From: CALGFH01 sp036003705
GTDB taxonomy: Bacteria; Actinomycetota; CALGFH01
Length of the DNA stretch: 34,509 bases
Assembly (NCBI GenBank): GCA_036003705.1
Contig: DASYSE010000059.1
Span: 1-34,509, forward strand
Reading direction: 5' to 3'
Shown: positions 8,911 to 15,090 of the stretch, piece after piece
Position numbering within the stretch: position 1 is the first letter of the stretch
Layout: every line of letters begins with the position of its first letter
The notes under the pieces: model-generated
Database searches by the model: none
What the model saw: only the letters and a program-made list of their open reading frames with translations
What the model was told of the DNA's origin: nothing
Made by a program: the position numbers and the translations under genes

Positions 8911-9827
8911 GTACCCGGCTCGTCCGGCTCGCCGCTCAGCTCCAGCAGCGCGAAGCTGAGCGGCGACTCGGGGTGGGCCGAGTGGCAGGTGAGCAGGCGG
9001 GGGTCGGCGGTCCGGGTGGCGTGGACCACGACCCGGAGGCGGCCGCCGTCGGGGCGGCGGAACCGGACCGAGACCATGCCGCCGCCGAGCCGGTCGCGGC
9101 CGTCGACGGCGAGGTCGCCGATGCCGAGCAGGCCGGTGTGGCGGCGCGCGAACCATTCGGCGGCCTGGACGGTCGGCGGGTCGGCGCAGCGGCCCCGGTA
9201 GTGGTCCAGGTCGATCGTCCCCCGCCGGTGCAGGCCGACCACCCGCTGCGCGTTGCCGGCATCGACCCGGCCGAAGTAGTGGCCGTCGGGCAGGCAGACC
9301 AGGTTGCCGGCGAACCGGTCGCCGCCCACGTGGGAGCTCTCCCAGACCTGCTCCTGGAACGCCTCGGCGAGGGCCAGGGCCAGCGGGCGCCCGTAGGTGG
9401 CGCAGCAGCGGTCGTGGCGGCCGTTGGTGCAGACCAGGTAGACCGGCTCGTCGGCCGGCTCGCCGAAGCCGGGCCGCTCGCCGGCCACCACCTTGGCCAT
9501 GTCCAGGTCCAGCAGCTCGGCCGGGTCGTCAAGCCGCCGCCATTCGACCCAGCGCTGGCGCCCACCGGTGTGGGCCAGGAAGCAGCCGTAGGGCTGGCTC
9601 GCGCCCCGTCCCGGCCGGCGGATCAGCAGCAGGCGGGCGTGGGCTGCCCTGGCCGCCCGGTCGAGCGCCCGGGCCAGGTCGCGGTCGAGCCGGCTCTCCA
9701 TGACCGCCTCCCCGCCCCACGGCCCCGGCTGCTCCAGCAGCACCCAGCCCCGAACCCGGGAGGCGCTGCCGTACAGCGGCTCGTCCAGGGCCCGCGACAG
9801 GGTCGCGCAGGGAAGCGCCTCAGCCAA
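8907..9827 (-). CDS. Sucrase/ferredoxin-like family protein (thioredoxin-like [2Fe-2S])
   Basis: A 306-residue protein of the Sucrase/ferredoxin-like family (PF06999-type), whose C-terminal half has a thioredoxin-like ferredoxin fold binding a [2Fe-2S] cluster. Landmarks seen: CATLSRALDEPLYGSASRVRGWVLLEQPGPWG at the N-terminus, VCTNGRHDRCCA with Cys133, Asp139, Cys141 and Cys142, then SSHVGGDRFAGNLVCLPDGHYFGR. The start is inferred as TTG at 9827, because the N-terminal motif begins immediately after it and no ATG or GTG is available. This start overlaps the oxygenase stop by eight bases, so translation is probably coupled. The family has no firmly established reaction. As the last gene of the putative peptide-modification cassette it could supply electrons, which is an inference from context. 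Confidence 0.82.
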   Translation of the reverse strand: MAEALPCATLSRALDEPLYGSASRVRGWVLLEQPGPWGGEAVMESRLDRDLARALDRAARAAHARLLLIRRPGRGASQPYGCFLAHTGGRQRWVEWRRLDDPAELLDLDMAKVVAGERPGFGEPADEPVYLVCTNGRHDRCCATYGRPLALALAEAFQEQVWESSHVGGDRFAGNLVCLPDGHYFGRVDAGNAQRVVGLHRRGTIDLDHYRGRCADPPTVQAAEWFARRHTGLLGIGDLAVDGRDRLGGGMVSVRFRRPDGGRLRVVVHATRTADPRLLTCHSAHPESPLSFALLELSGEPDEPGT

Positions 9828-11043
9828 CGGCGGTTGGCTCCAGCAGCCCCTCCCGGACCAGCCGGCGGACCAGCACCAGCCGGCTCGGCCCGTCCAGGTG
9901 CCCGGCCAGGTCGGCCGCGGTGAAGCCGCCGGAGCCGAGGATGTGGCGCATGGCCGGCTCCAGCCCGGCCGGCATGGCCAGGGTCCGGTCGCCCAGCAGC
10001 AGCTCCAGTCGGTCGCCGGCAACGCGCAGCCGGCAGGTGGCGCCCGGCCGGCGGCGGACCTCGGTGGCGTCGTCCAGCTGGTCGAGCGCCAGCAGGAGCC
10101 GCAGCTGCCCTCGGAGCGGTGGCGGCCGGTTGGACCAGAATCGATCGCTGGCCCGGTCGGCGACCCGGCCCAGGTCGACCTTGTCGAGGAATCGCCGCAG
10201 CTCGGCCACCCGCTCGGCCAGGCTGGCGGTCAGGGCCCGCGGGTCGGAGGCGAACCCGACCGGCAGGCCCTCCCGGAACCATGCCTCCTCGGTGGCCAGC
10301 TCGACCACCTCACGCAGCAGCTCGTTCCAGTTGTAGGTGAGCATGCCGACGGTCAGGTGCAGCGAGGCGGTCGCGGCGGTCCTGGCCGCGTGCCGGAAGC
10401 CGCGGGGCACATACAGGCAGTCGCCTGGGGCGAGCTCGGCGTCGACCTGGGGCGCCTCGGTGGGCGCATCGGCGCCGGGCGGCAGCTGCTTCTGGTGCCC
10501 GAGCGGGAACGGCACGGCCGCGTCCCAGACCTGCCACAGCTTGCGGCCGTGGACCTGGAGCACGAACACGTCGTGGGTGTCGTGGTGGACGCCCAGGCCG
10601 CGCGAGGACGGCGGGGTCAGGTAGGCGTTGACCTGCACCGGGTGGGTGAGGAACAGCTCCAGCTCGCGGCAGAAGGCGGTCAGGGGCGCCCAGGAGCGGT
10701 GCAGGCTCTGCAGCACGATGGTGGCGCCGCCGTGGAACTGGTCGAAGACCTTGCCCGGGTCGGCCAGGTCGGCCAGCGGCTGGGAGCCCATCCGGCCGGA
10801 CTTGGTGTAGGCCGCGGGCGGCAGCGGCTTGCCGTCCTTGACCATCCGGAACGCCGGGACCCGGGGCGAGCTGGTGGCCAGGATGCGGTCGACGTCGTCC
10901 AGCGAGAGCAGGTCGTCGAACCCGTCGGGCCCGGCCCCGCGGCGCAGCAGCGGGGCCTTGGCCCAGTGGTCGCGGACGAACGCCGCCGGGTCGCCGGCGC
11001 AGCGCTCGATCGCGGGGATGCTACCGGTCGGTGGTGTCGGCAT
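9820..11043 (-). CDS. JmjC/cupin-type Fe(II)/2-oxoglutarate-dependent oxygenase (ribosomal-oxygenase-like)
   Basis: A 407-residue Cupin_4/JmjC protein of the YcfD/NO66/MINA type, a family that hydroxylates protein or peptide side chains. The double-stranded beta-helix carries the iron triad: VHHDTHDVFVLQVHGRKLWQVW supplies His153 and Asp155, and GDCLYVPRGFRHAA supplies His218. Lys168 is the likely 2-oxoglutarate anchor. The region after about residue 235 fits the dimerisation helices and a winged-helix tail (LLEPTAVG end). The ATG at 11043 lies inside the upstream peptide gene, overlapping its last 23 nt, so expression is likely coupled to the peptide. The frame stays open upstream to 11250, but that part only mirrors the peptide gene in another frame. 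In the cassette it is the best candidate to beta-hydroxylate the Asp-rich peptide; the substrate is inferred. Confidence 0.88.
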   Translation of the reverse strand: MPTPPTGSIPAIERCAGDPAAFVRDHWAKAPLLRRGAGPDGFDDLLSLDDVDRILATSSPRVPAFRMVKDGKPLPPAAYTKSGRMGSQPLADLADPGKVFDQFHGGATIVLQSLHRSWAPLTAFCRELELFLTHPVQVNAYLTPPSSRGLGVHHDTHDVFVLQVHGRKLWQVWDAAVPFPLGHQKQLPPGADAPTEAPQVDAELAPGDCLYVPRGFRHAARTAATASLHLTVGMLTYNWNELLREVVELATEEAWFREGLPVGFASDPRALTASLAERVAELRRFLDKVDLGRVADRASDRFWSNRPPPLRGQLRLLLALDQLDDATEVRRRPGATCRLRVAGDRLELLLGDRTLAMPAGLEPAMRHILGSGGFTAADLAGHLDGPSRLVLVRRLVREGLLEPTAVG

Positions 11044-11302
11044 TCTCACCCGTGTCGCCGCCGAAGCCGCCACCGCCGCCGTCGGTGGTGTCGGTGGTGT
11101 CGCCGCCCTCGCCGCTGTCGGTGCCGTCGGCGTCGCCGTCGCCGCTGTCGCCGTCGGTGCCGTCGGTGCCGTCACCGTCGGTTCCGTCGGCGTCCTGGGG
11201 GTCGGCGACGGTGGCCGTCGGCGACCAGCCGGTGCCCTTCGCGTCCTCACGCCAGGTGGTGACGATGTCCTCGTCCTCGACGCTGGTCATGTGATCGCTC
11301 AT
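11021..11302 (-). CDS. 93-residue Asp/Gly/Thr-rich small protein, candidate RiPP precursor peptide
   Basis: I recognise no family. The product starts MSDHMTSVEDEDIVTTWRED, has a short normal-complexity segment to about residue 37 (WREDAKGTGW and SPTATVADPQ), and then becomes an almost pure Asp, Gly, Thr, Ser mixture with DGTDG and DTTD units. It ends with a GGGGGFGGDTGEN block and ADTTDR. By hand count it has 22 Asp, 21 Gly, 17 Thr, 5 Glu, one Lys and no Cys. The ATG at 11302 has GGAGG six bases upstream, the best ribosome binding site in this block, which argues for a real gene. It lies 70 bp after an ATP-grasp ligase gene and overlaps the oxygenase gene by 23 nt. The leader-like N-terminus plus repetitive acidic/hydroxyl tail is what ATP-grasp-modified peptides look like, hence the proposal. 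A structural acidic protein is the alternative. Confidence 0.7.
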   Translation of the reverse strand: MSDHMTSVEDEDIVTTWREDAKGTGWSPTATVADPQDADGTDGDGTDGTDGDSGDGDADGTDSGEGGDTTDTTDGGGGGFGGDTGENADTTDR

Positions 11303-11372
11303 GCCAGACCTCCGTGGCTGGGCTGTTGGGACAGGTACGCTAGCACCCGAAGGCGCGCCGAGACAGTCGAGC

Positions 11373-12830
11373 TCAGGTGAGCGCCCCGACGACCTCACGG
11401 TAGACCTGCCTGGCCTCCTCCTGGGTGTCACCGATGCAGGTCACGCCCATCTTGCCGTGCTCGCGGAGCGCCCCGAGCAGGTGCATGGTGACCCCGGTGC
11501 GGTGCCGGTGGTGGTAGCCGAGGCCGAGCCGGGAGACCTCCTCGATGACCTCCTGGGGTCGCCGCCCGACCAGCCTTGCCGACTTGAGGTTGTCGGTGGC
11601 CAGGTACGACTTGGCCCGGTCGCCGGCCACCAGCTGGCCGCTGGCCGGGTCGTAGCGGCCGTCGGTGATCAGCGAGGCCATGCCGAACGGGTGGGTGGTG
11701 CCGCCGACCCGGAGGTTGATCTCGGCCAGGTAGACCTGCTGGCGGGCGCTCCGCGGCACCACGAAGAAGTCCACCCCGAAGTAGCCGATCACCCCGCGCG
11801 CGGCCAGCACCCTGCCCACCCGCTCGGCCGCGGCCCGGATCTGGCTGCGGTAGGTCGGGTCGGCGGGGAAGCGGCAGCCCAGGTAGACCTGGCGGTTGGG
11901 ACCGCCAAGGACCTGGCTGTGGGTGGAGAGGACCAGCGGCACGCCGCCGGGGAGGATGCGCAGCTGGACGCTCGGGGAGACCATTCCGGGGGCAGCCAGC
12001 AGCTCCTCGACCACCGCGCCGCCCTCGGCGATCTTGGCCGCGAACGACGACCAGGATTCCTCCTCGGCGCAGAACACCACCGGGGAGTCCAGCAGCGAGC
12101 CATTGTGTCCGCCCAGGTCGACCACCGCGTTGCCCTGGCCGGAGAAGCCGTCGTTGAGCTTGATGACGACGGCTTCGACCGGCGGGACGACCCGCCGCTT
12201 CAGGTGCCTGGCGGCTGCCTCCACCGCCTCGACCGAGCGCAGGTCCTCGGCGCCGTCCAGCACCGGCACCCCGGCCAGACGGGCGACCCGGCGCGAGCCC
12301 GTCTTGGAGCCGAGGCTGGCCAGCGCCGCCGGCGGCCCGTACAGGGGCAGGCCGAGCCGCTCCGACAGCTCCTGCTCGCTGGCGGTGACGTTGAACGGCT
12401 GGACGAACGCCCCGCCAGGGCCCTCACACAGCTCCCGCACCCGATCCAGCAGCTCGGGCCGGTCCAGCAGCTTGGCCGTGAGCGAGCGCGGGGCCGGGTC
12501 GCCGACGGCCAGCATGTGCAGGCGTGCCCTCGCCCCCGCCGGGTCGGGCAGGAAGCCGAGGTAGTAGTCGACCACCGCCTCCTCGACCGGCATCGAGGTC
12601 AGGTAGACGATCTTCACGCCGGGCCGGCGCAACAGCAGCAGCAGGAACAGCAGCCGCTCCTCGTAGTAGCCGATGCCGACGATCTTGCGCAGCTCGGCCG
12701 TGGGGAAGCTCAGCGACGGCAGCACCACCACCGTGCCCTCCCCCAGGTCGAGCGGGTCGCTCGCCGGGTACCGGACGGCGAAGGTGCGTCGCAGCTCCTC
12801 GAAGGGAACCATCGGGGGAGCAGACCACAT
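11373..12830 (-). CDS. ATP-grasp peptide ligase, PGM1-related
   Basis: A 485-residue ATP-grasp enzyme of the pre-ATP-grasp plus PGM1-C-terminal type. PGM1 of pheganomycin biosynthesis joins a non-proteinogenic amino acid to ribosomal peptides. Residues 1-165 form the pre-ATP-grasp part (VVVLPSLSFPTAELRKIVGIGYYEERLLFLLLLLRRPGVKIVYLTSMPV). The ATP-grasp core has Lys224 in VVIKLNDGFSGQGNAV, hinge VVEELL (274-278), Asp354 in FGVDFF and the metal site AEINLRVGG (Glu370, Asn372, Arg374). The tail YHHRHRTGVTMHLLGALREHGKMGVTCIGDT matches a PGM1-type C-terminus. Upstream ATG 12851 would force two TTA codons, almost absent in this DNA, so I chose ATG 12830. A TATCTT hexamer five bases before it suggests a nearly leaderless transcript. 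It leads the 8.9-12.8 kb block. Confidence 0.85.
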   Translation of the reverse strand: MWSAPPMVPFEELRRTFAVRYPASDPLDLGEGTVVVLPSLSFPTAELRKIVGIGYYEERLLFLLLLLRRPGVKIVYLTSMPVEEAVVDYYLGFLPDPAGARARLHMLAVGDPAPRSLTAKLLDRPELLDRVRELCEGPGGAFVQPFNVTASEQELSERLGLPLYGPPAALASLGSKTGSRRVARLAGVPVLDGAEDLRSVEAVEAAARHLKRRVVPPVEAVVIKLNDGFSGQGNAVVDLGGHNGSLLDSPVVFCAEEESWSSFAAKIAEGGAVVEELLAAPGMVSPSVQLRILPGGVPLVLSTHSQVLGGPNRQVYLGCRFPADPTYRSQIRAAAERVGRVLAARGVIGYFGVDFFVVPRSARQQVYLAEINLRVGGTTHPFGMASLITDGRYDPASGQLVAGDRAKSYLATDNLKSARLVGRRPQEVIEEVSRLGLGYHHRHRTGVTMHLLGALREHGKMGVTCIGDTQEEARQVYREVVGALT

Positions 12831-12837
12831 AGTTAAA

Positions 12838-12843
12838 GATAAC
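12838..12843 (-). promoter_or_regulatory. Candidate -10 box for a near-leaderless transcript of the ATP-grasp cassette
   Basis: On the minus strand TATCTT lies five bases before the ATG at 12830, in an AT-rich patch that stands out from the surrounding GC-rich DNA. The pattern TANNNT close to the start codon fits leaderless promoters common in actinobacteria. No convincing -35 box was found. Confidence 0.4.
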
Positions 12844-12877
12844 CAGTCCATGGTGGTGCGTGCATCCCCCGATTTTG

Positions 12878-12905
12878 CCGGATCGTCAAGTTCTGCGAGA
12901 TCCGG
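12878..12905. promoter_or_regulatory. Inverted repeat, candidate operator between ATP-grasp and haemoglobin genes
   Basis: CCGGATC (12878-12884) and GATCCGG (12899-12905) form a perfect 7-bp inverted repeat with a 14-bp spacer. It sits in the divergent intergenic region, about 50 bp from the cassette start and about 40 bp before the haemoglobin start. A dimeric regulator binding here could control both directions. The regulator is unknown. Confidence 0.4.
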
Positions 12906-12943
12906 CATGAGCCGGCCGGCGGCCGGACCGGCATCATGGGGGC

Positions 12944-13354
12944 ATGACCCAGGCGATGACCTTCTACCACGCGGTCGGCGGCGAGCCGGCCTTCCGGCGG
13001 CTGGTCGCCGGCTTCTACCGCCGCGTCGCCGCCGACCCGGTCCTGCGCCCGCTCTATCCCGAGGAGGATCTGTCAGGCGCCGAGGAGCGGCTGCGGCTGT
13101 TCCTGATGCAGTACTGGGGCGGCCCGCACACCTACAGCGAGCGCCGCGGCCACCCGGCGCTGCGGATGCGCCATGCCCGGTTCGCCCTCGGCCCGGCGGA
13201 GCGGGACGCCTGGCTGCGCCACATGACCGCCGCCGTCGAGGAGCTCGACCTTTCTCCAGAGCTGGCCGCTCCCCTGCTCGAGTACCTGACCATGGCCGCC
13301 ACCGCCCTGGCCAACCGGCCGGGGCCGCCGGCTGAAGGGCAGCCCGGCTCGTAG
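12944..13354 (+). CDS. glbO: Group II truncated haemoglobin (HbO-like)
   Basis: A 136-residue TrHb2 globin that binds haem and O2; mycobacterial HbO is linked to oxygen handling and protection from oxidants. Diagnostic features: FYHAVGGEPAFRRLVAGFYRRVAADPVLRPLYP, then the group II motif FLMQYWGGPHTYSERRGHPALRMRHARFALGP with the proximal His in the RMRHARF segment and the TrHb2-specific Trp in DAWLRHM. A Pro/Gly-rich tail follows. The ATG at 12944 is used; there is no good ribosome binding site, so leaderless or weak initiation is possible. The gene is divergent from the ATP-grasp cassette and shares a putative operator region with it. A role in supplying oxygen or detoxifying for the Fe(II) oxygenase is only a speculation from position. 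Confidence 0.92.
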   Translation: MTQAMTFYHAVGGEPAFRRLVAGFYRRVAADPVLRPLYPEEDLSGAEERLRLFLMQYWGGPHTYSERRGHPALRMRHARFALGPAERDAWLRHMTAAVEELDLSPELAAPLLEYLTMAATALANRPGPPAEGQPGS

Positions 13355-13369
13355 TGGAGGGACGCACGC

Positions 13370-14725
13370 TCACCGGCAGCAGTGGCGGGCGACCGCGTCG
13401 GCCAGCATGCGCAGGCCGGCCTTGAGGCCGGCCACCGGGACGCGCTCGTCGTCGCCGTGGAACAGGGAGGCGAAGTCGGGGTCGGTGGGCTCCAGCCGGA
13501 TCGGGGCGAAGCCGTAGCAGGCCGTCCCCAGCCGCGACCAGTACTTGGCGTCGGTGAAGCCGGGCGTGACCGTCGGCACGGCCACCGCGCCCGGGTGGTG
13601 CTCGGCGACCACGCCGGCCAGGACCTCGTACAGCTCGGTCTCCGCGCTGACCACCGTCGGCGGGTGGCTGGGGGCGACCAGCTCCAGCTCGATCCCGGGA
13701 CCGGCCAGGGCCCGCAGCTCGGCCAGCAGCTCGGCCTCGCTGGAGCCGATCGCGATGCGGCCGTCCAGCTCGGCCTCGGCCCGGCCGGGGATGACGTTGG
13801 TCTTGTGGCCGGCGTGCACCACCGTCGGGCTGGCGGTGTTGCGCAGCAGCGCGCCGAGCAGCCGGGCCATCCCCGGGTCGCGGACCCCCCGGCGCAGCAC
13901 CGCGTTGGACCAGCGGGGGTGCAGCAGCAGGGGCAGCACCGCCCGGGCCGGCCGGCCCCGGACGGCCGCCAGCGCCTCCAGGAACCGCCGGACCTCCGGC
14001 GAGGGATGCAGGGGCAGCCGCCGACGGCCGACCCTGGCCAGGAACTCGGCCAGCCGGACCACGGCGTTGTCGTCGCGGGGGATGCTGCCGTGCCCGGTGG
14101 CCCCGGTGGCGGTGGCCCGCAGCCAGGCCACGCCCTTCTCGGCCACCTGGATCGGGTAGAAGGGCCGGCCGCCGAGGTAGAAGGTGGCCCCGCCGACCTC
14201 CCCGAGGGCGTGCCCGGCCCTGACCTTGTCCGGGTGCCGGTCGACCAGCCAGGCGCTGCCGGTGGCGCAGCCCGCCTCCTCGTCGGCCACCACCGCCAGC
14301 TTGAGGTCGCGCCGCAGGGGCATCCCGAGCCGGGCCAGCAGCCCGACCACGGCGACGCTCATGGCCACCATCTGCTTCATGTCGACCGCGCCCCGCCCCC
14401 AGACCGCGCCGTCGTGGACCTCCCCGGCGAACGGCGGGTGCCGCCAGCGGTCGGCCTCGGCCGCGACCACGTCGACGTGGCCGTTGAGCAGCAGCGGCGC
14501 CGAATCGTCGCCGGCCAGCCGCGCGACCAGGTTGGCCCGCCCGGTCACCGGCGACAGCACCTGCGGCTCGACCCCCAGACCGCGCAGGTGGTCGGCCAGG
14601 AATGCCACGCACTCGGCCTCGTTGCCCGGAGGGTTGGTGGTGTCGAACCGCAGCAGCGTCCGCAGCAGCTCGACCACCGCCCTGCCCTCCAGCTCCCAGT
14701 CGACCTGCTCGAGCACCGGGTGCAT
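13370..14725 (-). CDS. M20 family metallopeptidase (ArgE/DapE/CPG2-like)
   Basis: A 451-residue di-zinc peptidase or deacylase of family M20. Metal and catalytic residues are visible: LLNGHVDVV with His83 and Asp85, WGRGAVDMKQM with Asp115, ADEEAG with Glu149 (base) and Glu150 (metal), and the lid dimerisation domain with GHGSIPRDDNAV and HAGHKTNVIPGRAEAELDGRI. The C-terminus holds the last metal His in SLFHGDDERVPV. This layout is common in actinobacterial M20 dipeptidases or acylases of unknown substrate. AGGAGG six bases before the ATG at 14725 fixes the start. It converges on the truncated haemoglobin gene with a 15-bp gap. It lies on the same strand as the RiPP-like block but is separated from it by the globin, so a role in peptide processing is only possible, not shown. 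Confidence 0.9.
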   Translation of the reverse strand: MHPVLEQVDWELEGRAVVELLRTLLRFDTTNPPGNEAECVAFLADHLRGLGVEPQVLSPVTGRANLVARLAGDDSAPLLLNGHVDVVAAEADRWRHPPFAGEVHDGAVWGRGAVDMKQMVAMSVAVVGLLARLGMPLRRDLKLAVVADEEAGCATGSAWLVDRHPDKVRAGHALGEVGGATFYLGGRPFYPIQVAEKGVAWLRATATGATGHGSIPRDDNAVVRLAEFLARVGRRRLPLHPSPEVRRFLEALAAVRGRPARAVLPLLLHPRWSNAVLRRGVRDPGMARLLGALLRNTASPTVVHAGHKTNVIPGRAEAELDGRIAIGSSEAELLAELRALAGPGIELELVAPSHPPTVVSAETELYEVLAGVVAEHHPGAVAVPTVTPGFTDAKYWSRLGTACYGFAPIRLEPTDPDFASLFHGDDERVPVAGLKAGLRMLADAVARHCCR

Positions 14726-14761
14726 CGCGCCCTCCTGGGACATCCGCCGCCGGCTCGGAGA

Positions 14762-14896
14762 ATGCCCGGCGTGACCAAGTAGATCCTCTGGGTCGAGGGC
14801 GACCTCGCCGGCCGCCAGGCCGACAAGGTCCACCGCCTCGGTCCCGAGGCGACCCGCCCCCACCGCTACAGCGACCGCGAGCTGGTCAGAGACTAG
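14762..14896 (+). pseudogene. Small coding-like ORF interrupted by an in-frame amber codon
   Basis: From ATG 14762 the frame reads MPGVTK, then TAG at 14780-14782, then a 37-codon stretch (ILWVEGDLAGRQADKVHRLG and so on) ending at TAG 14894-14896. Nearly all codons after the amber end in G or C, as in real genes of this DNA, and the opposite strand looks less gene-like. Either it is a small gene broken by a nonsense mutation, or the true start is downstream and not ATG/GTG/TTG, or it is chance. No family is recognised. Confidence 0.35.
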
Positions 14897-15012
14897 GCCC
14901 ACCGGTCAGGCCGGGCACGGCGTCGCGGCCGCGTTGCGCGGTTGGGCGATTCTGCTCAAGCGGGGAGTGCTGCCGGTCGATCCGGTAGAGGTTGCCAACG
15001 CGAGCCCTCGGT

Positions 15013-15078
15013 CCGGTGCTGGCGCTCACCTCGGCGGCTCGGCTGCACCGGCGCCGGCTGGCTCCTTCTGGAAGGAGC
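15013..15078 (+). promoter_or_regulatory. Structured 5' leader with a hairpin masking the ribosome binding site of the NlpC/P60 gene
   Basis: GCTCCTT (15061-15067), loop CTGG, AAGGAGC (15072-15078) form a perfect 7-bp hairpin whose 3' arm is the AAGGAG Shine-Dalgarno 13 nt before the ATG at 15091. Upstream, CCGGTGC (15013-15019) can pair with GCACCGG (15045-15051). This looks like an expression platform that can hide the ribosome binding site. I could not match the leader to a known riboswitch such as the c-di-AMP ydaO class, which does control cell-wall hydrolases in actinobacteria. Confidence 0.45.
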
Positions 15079-15090
15079 GTCCTCAGCTTC

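Noticed and set aside
11021..11200. The Asp/Gly/Thr repeat region as mere microsatellite DNA
   Set aside because: The frame has a good ribosome binding site, a normal N-terminal segment, and sits between coupled genes; a coding role is more likely, though not proven.
9820..11250. Longer start for the oxygenase at 11250
   Set aside because: The extra 69 residues are Pro/Thr/Ala low complexity, only the other frame of the peptide gene. The ATG at 11043 gives a normal N-terminus.
11373..14612. A very long minus-strand open frame (over 1000 codons) running across the haemoglobin gene and the M20 gene
   Set aside because: Only the part from 12830 down is the ATP-grasp gene. The rest is antisense or antiphase of better-supported genes, an effect of the high GC content.
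14897..15090. A c-di-AMP (ydaO) or c-di-GMP riboswitch before the NlpC/P60 gene
   Set aside because: The leader is structured, but I could not find the conserved core sequences of either class.
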